The notes under the pieces were generated by a model. It was not told where the DNA came from. It ran no database searches and saw nothing but the letters and a program-made list of their open reading frames with translations. Shown in pieces: positions 1 to 8,164 of a stretch of DNA of 64,000 nucleotides. The stretch spans positions 372,001-436,000 of the forward strand of contig NZ_CP054916.1 of the NCBI RefSeq assembly GCF_013364155.1, written 5' to 3'. The first letter of the stretch is position 1; every line of letters begins with the position of its first letter. The position numbers and the translations under genes were made by a program. This DNA is from Streptomyces sp. NA02950. Lineage in GTDB: Bacteria; Actinomycetota; Actinomycetes; Streptomycetales; Streptomycetaceae.

Positions 1-997
1 AGGACGGTGGTCGGTGCGACGGCAGTGGATTCTCCAAGGGCCACTGTGCTGAACCCGGCTGATCACTTCCCAGCTGGTCCAAGGCGAGCGCGACCGCACC
101 GTAGAGAGAGGCGTCCTCCATGAAATGTGCGGCAACCACCTGCGGGGGGAACGGCACCCTCCGGTCTAGACATGCCGACAAGGCCGGCAGGATTGCGTCG
201 GCCGAGGCCATCATGCCGCCGCCCACCACGACCCGTTCCGGATCAACGAACACCGCGATATTGGCGATCGCCCTGCCCAACGTATCGAGCATCTCGTCCA
301 CGATCTCGCGTGCCGCGGAGTCGGTCCGCTCGAACAGCGCCGCCGCGGTCAGCTCGACGCCGAGCAGTTCGCCGGCCCGATCGCCGAGCGCCTTGCCGCC
401 GACGATCTCCTCCAGCGGCGCCCGCCCGTCGGCGACACCAACGGCCGAGGCGCCGCCGGGATCGACATACGCGATCTCCCCCGCGGCCTGATGAGCACCA
501 CCCACAACCTCGCCGCCGACCGTCAACGCTGCGGCAATGCCCGTCCCCAGGCTGGCGTAGACACCAGGATCCACGCCTCGCAACGCTCCGAAGCGGACCT
601 CGGCCAGAGCGCCGGCGCGCACATCGTTGCAGACCGCAGGCACCTGATCGATCTCCAGAGCCTGCTGGAGCCGCCGCGCCAGGGCGATGTTCTCCCAGCC
701 CGGAAGGTTCGGCGTCAACAAGATCCGATCAGGCTGGATCACACCGGGGGCCACGGCGGCGTAAGCGCGGACCGGCGCTGCGTAGGCATCCACCGCACGA
801 TGCTCCAGGTGGCGGACGGCCGCAGCAGTCCGCTGCAGTGCCTGGTCCGGGCCCTGCTGGGCCCGGGTGTCCAAGCGCACCCGCTCCAGCAGTCCACGGG
901 CGGACGCCAAGGCGACCTCGATGTTCGTCCCGCCGAAATCGACGCCGATCGCCGTCCGCCCACCGTGCCGATCTCGGCCCACGTATCCTTCGAACAT
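1..997 (-). CDS. ROK family sugar kinase (3' end beyond window)
   Basis: Cytoplasmic ATP-dependent sugar kinase of the ROK family. It reads from the ATG at 997 and is still open at the left edge, so only the last C-terminal codons are missing (about 332 codons visible; the family is usually 300-320). The phosphate-binding motif GVDFGGTNIEVA lies at about residues 18-29. CNDVRAGALAE occupies the position of the DNDAN catalytic loop and keeps the Asp. After HQAAGE there is no CxCG zinc cluster, which many bacterial glucokinases have, so the sugar substrate cannot be predicted. It is divergent from the ROK repressor at 1102 and shares a 104 bp region with it, so repression by that neighbour is likely. 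No frame defect is visible. Confidence 0.85.
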   Translation of the reverse strand, partial: MFEGYVGRDRHGGRTAIGVDFGGTNIEVALASARGLLERVRLDTRAQQGPDQALQRTAAAVRHLEHRAVDAYAAPVRAYAAVAPGVIQPDRILLTPNLPGWENIALARRLQQALEIDQVPAVCNDVRAGALAEVRFGALRGVDPGVYASLGTGIAAALTVGGEVVGGAHQAAGEIAYVDPGGASAVGVADGRAPLEEIVGGKALGDRAGELLGVELTAAALFERTDSAAREIVDEMLDTLGRAIANIAVFVDPERVVVGGGMMASADAILPALSACLDRRVPFPPQVVAAHFMEDASLYGAVALALDQLGSDQPGSAQWPLENPLPSHRPPS

Positions 998-1006
998 GAT
1001 GAAGAG

Positions 1007-1026
1007 TCTTTATTAAAGAACCTTTA
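1007..1026. promoter_or_regulatory. Overlapping AT-rich palindromes, probable ROK operator
   Basis: Two overlapping inverted repeats lie just upstream of the kinase ATG. TCTTTA and TAAAGA flank one base (1007-1019), and TAAAG and CTTTA flank three bases (1014-1026). The block stands out from GC-rich surroundings and resembles the AT-rich operators of NagC/Mlc/XylR-type ROK repressors. The likely ligand protein is the product of the divergent gene at 1102; that link is inferred. Confidence 0.5.
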
Positions 1027-1101
1027 GCGTCAACCCCCGTTTGGTGATCAACACACGTGAAGCGCCCTACACTGTCGATTCGACAATTTCCGAGGTGAAC
1101 G

Positions 1102-2313
1102 ATGGTCCACTCCGAGCAGTCCCCCGGCATCCAGAGCGCCGCCGTGGCTCCATCGCTACTGCGCCAGATGAACCAGCGCCTGCTGCTCGACCGGCTCTTC
1201 ATCCACGGTGCGGCCGTCCGGCCACAACTCGCCCGCGACACCGGCCTCTCCCTGCCCACCGTGATCGCAGCCCTACGCGATCTGGAACAAGCCGGACTGG
1301 TCCGGGCCGCAGGACGACTCGAAGCCGCCCAGGGGCGCCCGGCCGCCGCCTACGAAGCAGACCCCACCGCCGGATCAGTCGTCGGTGTCGACATCGGCCG
1401 CGAGAAGCTACGCCTGCTCGTCACCGACCTCGCGGGCCAGCCGCTCAGTCGGCTCGAAGTCCGCAACACCGCCCGTACCGCAGGAGCCCTCGTCAACCAA
1501 GTCGAGCAAGCTGTCGCCGACGCCACCACCCAGGCCGGACTCGAAGCATCAGACGTCACCCACACCGTCATCGGCTCACCCGGCGTTTTCGACCCCCAGC
1601 GCGGACGCATCATGTACGCGGCCAACCTCCCCGGCTGGCAACGCGCCGGCCTCGCCGAAACCCTCACCGAACGACTCGGCACCGCACTGACCATCGACAA
1701 CGACGCCAACCTCGCAGCCCTCGGTGAACACACCTACGGCGCCGCACGCGGCAGGCGCCACTTCGCCTACCTCACCATCGGCACCGGAGTCGGCCTCGGC
1801 CTCGTCCTCGACGGCCGCCTGTACCGAGGGCACAGCGGTGCCGCCGGAGAGGTCGGATACCTCCCCATCGGTGACCGAATCGCCGAAGATCACCCCAGCC
1901 ACCCACGACGCGGCATGCTCGAGGAAGCCATCGCCGCCGACGCCTTCGTCCGCCACGGCCTCGCCCAAGACATGACAGGCCCCCTCACCGCGGCATCCAT
2001 ATTCACCTCAGCCAGAGACGGCGACCTCCGCGCTCAGCGAGCCATCGCAGCCGTCGCCCAGAACCTCGGCCAGCTCGTCGCCGGCATCCTCTCCTTCCTG
2101 GACCCAGAACTCATCGTCGTCGGCGGTGGAGTCGGACAAAACCTCGACCTCCTCGAGCCGCACATCAAGAAGGCTCTCGCCCTCATCACGCCCATGCGCC
2201 CGACGATGACCGCCAGCGCCCTCGGAAACGAAGCTGTCGTACGCGGCGCCATTGCGACCGGCATCACCACCGCCCGAGAAACGGTGTTCTCCGCCCGCAC
2301 GAAGACCAGCTAA
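1102..2313 (+). CDS. ROK family transcriptional repressor
   Basis: DNA-binding sugar-responsive regulator of 403 residues, the usual length for NagC/XylR-type ROK repressors. An N-terminal MarR-like winged helix spans about residues 18-75 (LARDTGLSLPTVIAALRDL is the recognition region). A ROK domain follows from about residue 90, with GVDIGREKLRLLV as the phosphate-loop relative, IDNDANLAALGE and IGTGVGLGLVLDG. The CxCG zinc cluster is missing here, as in the adjacent kinase. The start is supported by GAGGTGAACG eight bases before the ATG. It probably controls the divergent kinase and itself. The sugar effector is unknown. Confidence 0.88.
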   Translation: MVHSEQSPGIQSAAVAPSLLRQMNQRLLLDRLFIHGAAVRPQLARDTGLSLPTVIAALRDLEQAGLVRAAGRLEAAQGRPAAAYEADPTAGSVVGVDIGREKLRLLVTDLAGQPLSRLEVRNTARTAGALVNQVEQAVADATTQAGLEASDVTHTVIGSPGVFDPQRGRIMYAANLPGWQRAGLAETLTERLGTALTIDNDANLAALGEHTYGAARGRRHFAYLTIGTGVGLGLVLDGRLYRGHSGAAGEVGYLPIGDRIAEDHPSHPRRGMLEEAIAADAFVRHGLAQDMTGPLTAASIFTSARDGDLRAQRAIAAVAQNLGQLVAGILSFLDPELIVVGGGVGQNLDLLEPHIKKALALITPMRPTMTASALGNEAVVRGAIATGITTARETVFSARTKTS

Positions 2314-2861
2314 TACCGCTCCCCTGCCCGACGAACGCCAGGACCGGCGGGATGCCCTCGGCGAACAGGGAGACCACGACGTGCGCGGTCGACCGCATCG
2401 AGGCCCTGCCGGACGAAGGTGTCCGAGACGAGGTCTACCCCGGCGCCGGGTGGGCCCTCGACACCGCCACCGTCGGCACCTCCTGGGCGACCTCGCGTCG
2501 ATACACGGCGACCACACCGCGGCCGAGGCACACTCGCCAGCCCCCTGCTCTCGCTCTCGCGTGAGGTAGCGCTGGATTCGTGTCACTGAGCAGTCGGCCC
2601 CTTGGGAGAGGGAATGGTGGCTCGGTGCACGGACATGCCATACCGCGGCAGATCAAGATCGACCTCGGGTAGGGCGGAGCAGCGGGGTGTTCCACGCCTC
2701 GGCCGACGCGGGTCGGCCAGGTCGAGACCTACATCCAGTCCGAGCGGACCTGGGCGGTCCAGCGGACCCAGTCGGCGGACCGCTGCGAGCGGCGGCCGGA
2801 GATGCAGCTGATCACCCAACTCGCGCCGGCTGGAGTGCGGTTCACGACAATCGGGGGCTGC
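2314..2861. other. Gene-free stretch with possible decayed coding traces
   Basis: About 550 bases without a convincing gene. On the minus strand near 2320-2400 one frame reads AHVVVSLFAEGIPPVLAFVG, and on the plus strand near 2700-2850 another reads VGQVETYIQSERTWAVQRT; both look protein-like but are bounded by stops. I cannot assign either to a family. They may be remnants of deleted genes. Confidence 0.35.
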
Positions 2862-3344
2862 TTATGTTGCGGGCCCGGGAAGCCGGGCCGTGCGTCGCCG
2901 GATGTCTTGGTCCCCGGCGCCCGCGAAGGCCATGATGTCGGTCAGCCGGAAGATGCGGCCGGCGCCGCCCCAGTTGCCGTCGGTGATCTCGTTGATGATC
3001 ACCCAGACGCGAGAAGCATCCTCGGGTGCGGGGTCCTCGCCCTTCTTCTCGGCGCGCAGGACTTGTTCGGTCACCTCCGCGACCAGGCCCTCCTTGGCGT
3101 TGTCGTCAAGCGTGGCCTGGGGGACTCCGACCACGACCCGGTAACGGGGCCGCTCCGCGGGATGGCCTGCCACGGTGACCAGCGTCGGCTCGTGCACGAA
3201 GGTCCAGGCGATTGACTCGGCTGCCTCGTTTCCCGGCCGCGCGCCCTCCCACTTCAACAGGGTACGCGTGAGCGTCTCCATGAGCTGGGCCTTGGCGTCC
3301 CGCGAGAGCGTTCCGTTCGGCACTGTGAGGTCGATCATCGGCAT
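2862..3344 (-). CDS. Tautomerase superfamily protein (4-oxalocrotonate tautomerase-like)
   Basis: Protein of 160 residues beginning MPMIDLTVPNG. The Pro after the initiator Met is the catalytic base of the tautomerase superfamily, which acts on enol/keto acids or related unsaturated acids. The ATG at 3344 was chosen over an upstream in-frame ATG at 3401 because it exposes Pro-1 and is preceded by AGGAGAGGAGG. The length fits the long (cis-CaaD/MSAD-like) members rather than the 62-residue 4-OT subunits. It is divergent from an HxlR regulator, which in actinomycetes often controls detoxification or redox genes. The substrate is unknown. Confidence 0.78.
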   Translation of the reverse strand: MPMIDLTVPNGTLSRDAKAQLMETLTRTLLKWEGARPGNEAAESIAWTFVHEPTLVTVAGHPAERPRYRVVVGVPQATLDDNAKEGLVAEVTEQVLRAEKKGEDPAPEDASRVWVIINEITDGNWGGAGRIFRLTDIMAFAGAGDQDIRRRTARLPGPAT

Positions 3345-3372
3345 GGTCCGGCCTCCTCTCCTCGCATTGGTC

Positions 3373-3416
3373 AGTTCACTAGAGATACTGACTCTATCCA
3401 CGTTAGTTCAGTAGAG
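3373..3416. promoter_or_regulatory. Direct-repeat operator between tautomerase and HxlR genes
   Basis: AGTTCACTAGAG at 3373-3384 and AGTTCAGTAGAG at 3405-3416 match at 11 of 12 positions. They are spaced 32 bp, about three helical turns, so both would face the same side of the helix. A TAGAG/CTCTA inverted pair overlaps the first copy. The site spans the divergent promoter region and suits a dimeric HxlR protein. Confidence 0.5.
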
Positions 3417-3424
3417 CAACTAGC

Positions 3425-3958
3425 ATGGGCGCCATGCGCCGAACCCGCTTTGATGACTGGCCCTGCTCCATCGCCCGCACCGTCGATCTGGTCGGCGACT
3501 GGTGGACACCCCTCGTCATGCGCGAGGCGTTCTACGGTGCCTGCCGATTCGAGCAGTTCCAGCAGCGCCTCGGGCTGAGCCGCAACGTCCTCACCCAGCG
3601 CCTCGATCGCCTCGTCGATGAGGACATGCTCACCCGCGTGCCCTACCAGGAGCGGCCGACGCGCCACGAATACCGCCTGACGGACAAGGGGCGCGACTTC
3701 TTCACGGTGCTCGCCGCGATGATCAGCTGGGGAGATCGCTGGCTTGCGGATTCCAGTGGACCTCCTGTCGAACTGCGCGACCGCGACACGGGACTGCCGG
3801 TGAGCCCCCAAGTGACCGATGCAAACACGGGCCAACCGATCGACGTGCGCAAGATCATCGCAACTCCGGGCCCAGGACTTCCCAAGGATCTTGCTGAGCG
3901 GCTTCAAGAAGCGACCGAGCCGAGCTTCCCGACGAGGAAAACTGCAGGCTCCGAATAA
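3425..3958 (+). CDS. HxlR family transcriptional regulator
   Basis: Winged-helix regulator of 177 residues. CSIARTVDLVGDWWTPLVMR at residues 15-34 is the hallmark HxlR segment with its conserved Cys (often redox- or aldehyde-sensing in this family). FEQFQQRLGLSRNVLTQRL follows as the recognition helix region and YRLTDKGRDFF as the wing. A polar C-terminal tail of about 60 residues extends beyond the usual 110-120 residue domain. There is no strong ribosome binding site, and a second ATG at 3434 is a possible start. It is divergent from the tautomerase gene and is its most likely regulator. Confidence 0.85.
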   Translation: MGAMRRTRFDDWPCSIARTVDLVGDWWTPLVMREAFYGACRFEQFQQRLGLSRNVLTQRLDRLVDEDMLTRVPYQERPTRHEYRLTDKGRDFFTVLAAMISWGDRWLADSSGPPVELRDRDTGLPVSPQVTDANTGQPIDVRKIIATPGPGLPKDLAERLQEATEPSFPTRKTAGSE

Positions 3959-4104
3959 GGACTCCTCACACAAGTGGTGGGCTGGACCTGGTCAGCGGTC
4001 GGTGTCGTGTACGAGGCCGCCGGGCAGCGGGACTCGGTCAGCCGCGTCATCGCACGTGAGAAACCCGGCGACGTCAGCGATCATCCCCGGAATACTGGTC
4101 GCCC

Positions 4105-4851
4105 ATGGATCAGGTCAAAGTCGTCGTCGCCCATTCCGAGCGCGCGACCCTGCGCGTCGGCGATGTGTTTCTGAAGGTGGACGCCGATCAGGCACGCATC
4201 GACGTCGAGGTCGAGGCGATGTCCATGGCGCCGGTCCCGACCCCGGAGGTCCTGTGGCGCAAGCCGCCCGTGCTCGCGATCGCCGCACTCCCGGGGACGA
4301 CGCTCGGACGCCTCGGCGGGCCGTCGGCCGGGTCGCCGACGGCATGGGCCGCGGCGGGCGCCGCCATCCGGAAGCTGCACGACGCGCCGCCGCCGCCCCG
4401 GTCGGGCCAGGCCGGCCGGAGCATCGTCGCGCTGGAGGCGGAACTCGACGACGAGTGCGAGTTGCTCGTGACGAACGGCGTACTGCCCACCGACCTGGTC
4501 ATCCGCAACCGCCAGGTCGCCGAGGTCGCACTCCGGCCGTGGACTCCGGCGTTCACTCACGGCGACCTGCAGATCGCGCACGTCTTCGTCGACGGCGACG
4601 AGGTCACGGGCATCATCGACTGGTCCGAGGCGGGTCAGGGTGATGCCCTGTACGACCTCGCCACCTTCACGCTCGGACACGAGGAGCACCTCGACGACGT
4701 CATCGCCGGCTATGGCACCGACGTCGACCTCGACGTGATCCGCGCGTGGTGGTCGTTGCGAAGCCTGCTGGCGGTTCGGTGGCTGGTCGAGCATGGTTTC
4801 GACCCGTTCGCGCCGGGCTGTGAGGTCGATGTGCTGAGATCCCGGATGTGA
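4105..4851 (+). CDS. Aminoglycoside phosphotransferase family protein
   Basis: APH/choline-kinase fold protein of 248 residues. The catalytic loop reads FTHGDLQIAHVF at about residues 151-162, with the catalytic Asp but His where Asn is usual (HGDxxxxN), and the Mg-binding loop reads GIIDWSEAGQGDALYDLA. LRVGDVFLKVD near residue 17 is the nucleotide-binding beta strand with its Lys. The family phosphorylates hydroxyls of antibiotics or small metabolites using ATP or GTP. This protein is shorter than many drug-modifying members and has no resistance-gene neighbours, so its substrate cannot be named. Confidence 0.75.
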   Translation: MDQVKVVVAHSERATLRVGDVFLKVDADQARIDVEVEAMSMAPVPTPEVLWRKPPVLAIAALPGTTLGRLGGPSAGSPTAWAAAGAAIRKLHDAPPPPRSGQAGRSIVALEAELDDECELLVTNGVLPTDLVIRNRQVAEVALRPWTPAFTHGDLQIAHVFVDGDEVTGIIDWSEAGQGDALYDLATFTLGHEEHLDDVIAGYGTDVDLDVIRAWWSLRSLLAVRWLVEHGFDPFAPGCEVDVLRSRM

Positions 4852-4924
4852 GGCTGTGCGGGCCCGAGTGCTGCGAGTGCGTTCCGACGCATCGAGCAGG
4901 CCGTCTGCTGGGGTGCATCACCCG

Positions 4925-5232
4925 CCCTTACCCCCGACAAAGTGCGGTGCGGAGTCGTCGCCAACAGATGACGGTGCACCTGACGGTGCAGCCGAGGCTG
5001 ACGAACGCGTGGTGGATGTCGTCGCGGATCTCCCAGCGGTGCGCAGGCGGCGGAACCAGTCCGGCAGCGCGATCGCTCCTTCCACGACCCAGCGGTACAC
5101 GCCCAGGCCGGAGCCGTGCCCGGTGCCGCGCCGGGCGATGTGCGGGGTGATCCGGAACCGGCGGACCTTGTCCCGGTAGACCTCGTGGTCATAGCCGCGG
5201 TCGGCGTACGAGCTCCTCAAGACCGCCCCCAC
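4925..5232 (-). pseudogene. IS5-family transposase remnant, frameshifted
   Basis: C-terminal part of an IS5-type DDE transposase. SSYADRGYDHEVYRDKV carries the second catalytic-region Asp context, and ARRGTGHGSGLGVYRWVVE is the conserved segment around the final Glu. The frame breaks near 5055: continuing one frame over gives HRWEIRDDIHHAFVSL, the normal end of these transposases. The N-terminal half and the terminal inverted repeats are missing. It abuts the IS110 remnant at about 5230. Another IS5-type fragment (N-terminal) lies at 15300-15450. Confidence 0.7.
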
Positions 5233-5600
5233 CCCCCACCAGGGCCCCCCGGCTGACCCGCACGCAGATCCAGGCCGCGCTCAAACGCGCTGGCCGCAAG
5301 CGAGGCATCGAAGCCGAGGCCGAACGGCTCCGCGAGGTCTTCCGCGCCGAGTGGGCCCACCAGCCGCCGCGCGCCCGGCCAGCAGATGCTGGCCCTGCTG
5401 GTCCAACTGGAGGCTGCCTGCGCCGCAGCCGACGACCTCGCCGAGGCTGTCGAGGAGGCTTTCCCTCAGCACCCGGACGCTGACGTGATCCTCAGCTTCA
5501 GCTTCCCTGGTCTGGGCGTCCAGCTCGGCGCCCGGGTGCCGGCCGAGATCGGAGACGACCGGCAGCGGTTCGCCCACGCCCGCGGTCTGAAACTCAGATC
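5232..5600 (+). pseudogene. IS110-family transposase remnant, frameshifted
   Basis: Internal piece of an IS110-type transposase. The first frame reads RLTRTQIQAALKRAGRKRGI; after a shift near 5375-5390 the next reads EEAFPQHPDADVILSF and FPGLGVQLGARVPAEIGDDR, the conserved part of Streptomyces IS110 proteins. The RuvC-like N-terminus and the C-terminal transposase_20 end are lost. The remnant stops abruptly at about 5600, where it overlaps the last codons of the LysR gene, so that gene may have received its stop codon from this element. Confidence 0.7.
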
Positions 5601-6436
5601 GTGCGTCGTAGCGCGGTCTCAACGGCATCGATCAGCTGATCGCCTTCGGTCCGTGGGTGCCGTGCGAGTCCGAGCTCGACGTCCGGCAGGGCGGGCAGGG
5701 CGCTCGCGTCGTGGCAGGCCATGGCCGGTTCGAGGTTCGTGGGCAGGAGCGCCGCGACGCCGAGTCCGGCCCGTACCGCGGCAAGCACGCCGACCAGGCT
5801 GTTGCTTTCGAATGCCACCCGCCACGGCCGATCGGCACGCTCCAGCGTTTCCAGCACCGACGTACGCCAGAAGCACGTGTTCGAGAACAGCACCACCGGC
5901 AGCGGGTCGGCAGCCACGTCCACACCGTGGCCGATTGCCCAGACCAGCGGGCGGCGTACCGTCCAGCGCGGCGGTCCGGGAACGGCCGGCACCTCATTGA
6001 GCACCAGTTGGACGCGGCCCGCGTCGTAGGCCTCCCGCATCGCGGCGTTGGAGCAGCTGAGCACCTCCAGAGTCGCGCCGGGGTGCACCCGGGCGAGGTC
6101 GGCGAGGGCCTGCGGAAGCTGGGACGCGGCGAGGTCTTCGAGCAACCCGACGCCACAGTGGCCGGTCAGCGCGCGCCCGGTTTCGGCGAGTGCCTGCGCG
6201 GAGAGCGAGAGAATGCGTTCGGCATACGGCAGGAGCTCTTCGCCCGCCCGGGTCGGCGAGACTCCGGATGCCGATCGGTAAAGCAACGGACAGCCGACGG
6301 CGCTCTCGAGCTTGCGCACCTGCTGGCTGAGCGCGGGCTGGGTCTGTCCGAGCGCGGTCGCGGCGCGGCTGATGCTGCCCTCCCGCACGGCGGTGACGAA
6401 GGACCGCAGCAACGCGATCTCAAGATCTCTGGCCAT
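5594..6436 (-). CDS. LysR family transcriptional regulator
   Basis: LTTR of 280 residues, slightly short for the family (about 300). The N-terminal winged helix is clear: LLRSFVTAVREGSISRAATA then LGQTQPALSQQVRKLESAVG at residues 9-48, followed by an effector-binding domain. Its ATG is embedded in a perfect 21-base palindrome, which suggests tight autorepression. It is divergent from the MFS exporter at 6509 and probably controls it. The 3' end lies exactly at the IS110 junction, so the C-terminus may be trimmed. Confidence 0.88.
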   Translation of the reverse strand: MARDLEIALLRSFVTAVREGSISRAATALGQTQPALSQQVRKLESAVGCPLLYRSASGVSPTRAGEELLPYAERILSLSAQALAETGRALTGHCGVGLLEDLAASQLPQALADLARVHPGATLEVLSCSNAAMREAYDAGRVQLVLNEVPAVPGPPRWTVRRPLVWAIGHGVDVAADPLPVVLFSNTCFWRTSVLETLERADRPWRVAFESNSLVGVLAAVRAGLGVAALLPTNLEPAMACHDASALPALPDVELGLARHPRTEGDQLIDAVETALRRTI

Positions 6437-6452
6437 AATGATTCATTATGGC
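6432..6452. promoter_or_regulatory. Perfect palindrome over the LysR start codon
   Basis: Arms GCCATAATGA and TCATTATGGC flank a single base. The left arm contains the start codon of the LysR gene on the minus strand. Such a site could act as operator for the LysR protein at both divergent promoters. Confidence 0.55.
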
Positions 6453-6481
6453 AGCTCCAGCAGATGAACCACTTCCTATGA

Positions 6482-6505
6482 CGTGACGGGTGTTCTAGCG
6501 TCACG
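6482..6505. promoter_or_regulatory. Second inverted repeat upstream of the MFS gene
   Basis: Arms CGTGACG (6482-6488) and CGTCACG (6499-6505) are separated by ten bases. They end three bases before the GTG start of the exporter. This may be a second operator half or an mRNA hairpin masking the start region. Confidence 0.4.
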
Positions 6506-6508
6506 CAC

Positions 6509-7732
6509 GTGACCAGATACCGACAGGTGCTCGCCGTGCCAGGGATGGCATCGCTGCTGGGGATTTCCCTGCTCGCCCGTACCGCGATCACGGCTGTCGT
6601 GCTGGCACTGACGATGTATGTCGTACTGGCCCTGGAAATGAGCTATGCGGCAGCTGGTGGTGTCACGGCGGCTCTGACCGCCGGACTGGCGCTGGGCGGG
6701 CCGCTGCTTGGCCGCATGGTCGATTGGCGGGGGCCGCGTGCCGTGCTGCTGGTGACTGTCGTCGTGCAGGTCGTGTTCTGGCTGAGCGTGCCGATCCTGC
6801 CGTACGGGATGCTGCTGGGCGCCGCCTTTGCGACGGGTCTGCTGATGGTGCCGGTCCAGCCGGTGACCAGGCAGGCGATCGCCGCACTGACACCGGCGGG
6901 ACAGCGCCGGGCCGCGTTCGCGCTGGAATCGGTGCAGGGCGAACTGTCGTACATGGTGGGCCCGTCCGTAGTGATCCTGTGTGCCGCGGAGATGTCCCCC
7001 GGTGTGGTGGCGTGGGGGGTCGGCGCCGCGATCGTCGCCGGCGGAACCGGGATCGCCTTGCTCAACCCGCCGCTGCGTGCCGAGGACGAGGCGGATGCCG
7101 GCGCGGCCGGACGGCCCCCGCGCCGGGAGTGGCTGGGCGTCGAGATGATTGCCGTACTGACGATGGCGTTCGGTACCACGACGCTGCTCAGCGGCGTCGA
7201 CCTCGCCATCGTCGCCACGCTCGAAGAAGTAGGTCAGGTGTCCTGGGCCGCCGTGGTCGTAGCCGTATTCGGCCTGGCCTCCGTCGCCGGCGGGCTGGCC
7301 TATGGTGCGCTGCCCCGGCCGCTGCCTACGTGGCTGCTGCTCGGTTTGCTCGGGCTCGTGACGGTTCCCGCCGGGCTCGCCCACGACTGGCCCTGGTTGT
7401 GCGTGGCCCTTGTCGGCACCGGGCTTTGCACCGCGCCGGCCCTTTCCGCGGTGGCCGACGCGGTGAGCCGATTGGCGCCAGCCAGCGTGCGGGGTGAGGC
7501 TGCAGGTCTGCAATCCTCGGCGCAGAGCGCGGGTTTCGCGCTCGGATCCCCGATCGTCGGGGTGGCGATCGACGCCTCCGTGCCAGCGGGCGGCTTCGCG
7601 GCCGCCGGGCTGGCCGGCCTCGCCGCCGCGCTGACTGGATGCCTGCTGTCCCGCAGCCGTCCAACGCCCCGGCCGCCCACTCCAGCTCGGCTCGAGTCGG
7701 CGAGAAGAACACAGGCAACTCATGTGCGGTGA
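6509..7732 (+). CDS. MFS transporter
   Basis: Integral membrane transporter of 407 residues with about 12 hydrophobic segments and a polar central loop near residues 190-210 (EDEADAGAAGRPPRR), the usual two-bundle MFS layout. GPLLGRMVDWRGPRAVL after the second helix is the MFS motif A equivalent. It starts with GTG at 6509. The cargo is unknown; divergence from a LysR gene with strong operator-like palindromes suggests inducible efflux of a small molecule. The basic, Pro-rich C-terminal tail is probably cytosolic. Confidence 0.82.
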   Translation: MTRYRQVLAVPGMASLLGISLLARTAITAVVLALTMYVVLALEMSYAAAGGVTAALTAGLALGGPLLGRMVDWRGPRAVLLVTVVVQVVFWLSVPILPYGMLLGAAFATGLLMVPVQPVTRQAIAALTPAGQRRAAFALESVQGELSYMVGPSVVILCAAEMSPGVVAWGVGAAIVAGGTGIALLNPPLRAEDEADAGAAGRPPRREWLGVEMIAVLTMAFGTTTLLSGVDLAIVATLEEVGQVSWAAVVVAVFGLASVAGGLAYGALPRPLPTWLLLGLLGLVTVPAGLAHDWPWLCVALVGTGLCTAPALSAVADAVSRLAPASVRGEAAGLQSSAQSAGFALGSPIVGVAIDASVPAGGFAAAGLAGLAAALTGCLLSRSRPTPRPPTPARLESARRTQATHVR

Positions 7733-8164
7733 TCAGCCGCTTGAACCGCGGGACGCTGAGCGCAGCGGGTGACGAGCCCGGTCCTTCGCGGCTTTAAGAT
7801 CAGCTCTTTGCCCCTTCAGCGCATATCTGGGTCACACCCCCTGGTACGCGTGCGAGCGCTGCCGTCGGCATACCAAAGCCGACAAGTGGACCGAACTGGC
7901 CCGTGACCGCGGTTTTCTCCGAAGGCAGCAGCGGCTTCGGCGGGACGGAACACCTGGCGGATCTGCTGTGTCCCGGTCCAGGCACCCGGCCGGTGTGCGG
8001 GATCGGATCGGGACAGTCCCGGTTGAGCTCCGTTGATGTGGCAGGCCCGCGCGGCACTGCCGTGTGGGCCGGGCGAATCACCATCAGGACGGCGCGTATC
8101 GGCATGCCGTGTGGCCGTTGCGGCAGGGCTTGCGTCGAGGGAGTCGCGGCTGGAGGGCTGTCGG
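7733..8164. other. Gene-free stretch, possible decayed coding trace
   Basis: About 430 bases between convergent genes. One plus-strand frame near 7835-7950 reads HTPWYACERCRRHTKADKW, with paired cysteines and histidines that could be a fragment of a zinc-ribbon protein. It has no start context and no family that I recognise. Nothing else is supported. Confidence 0.3.
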
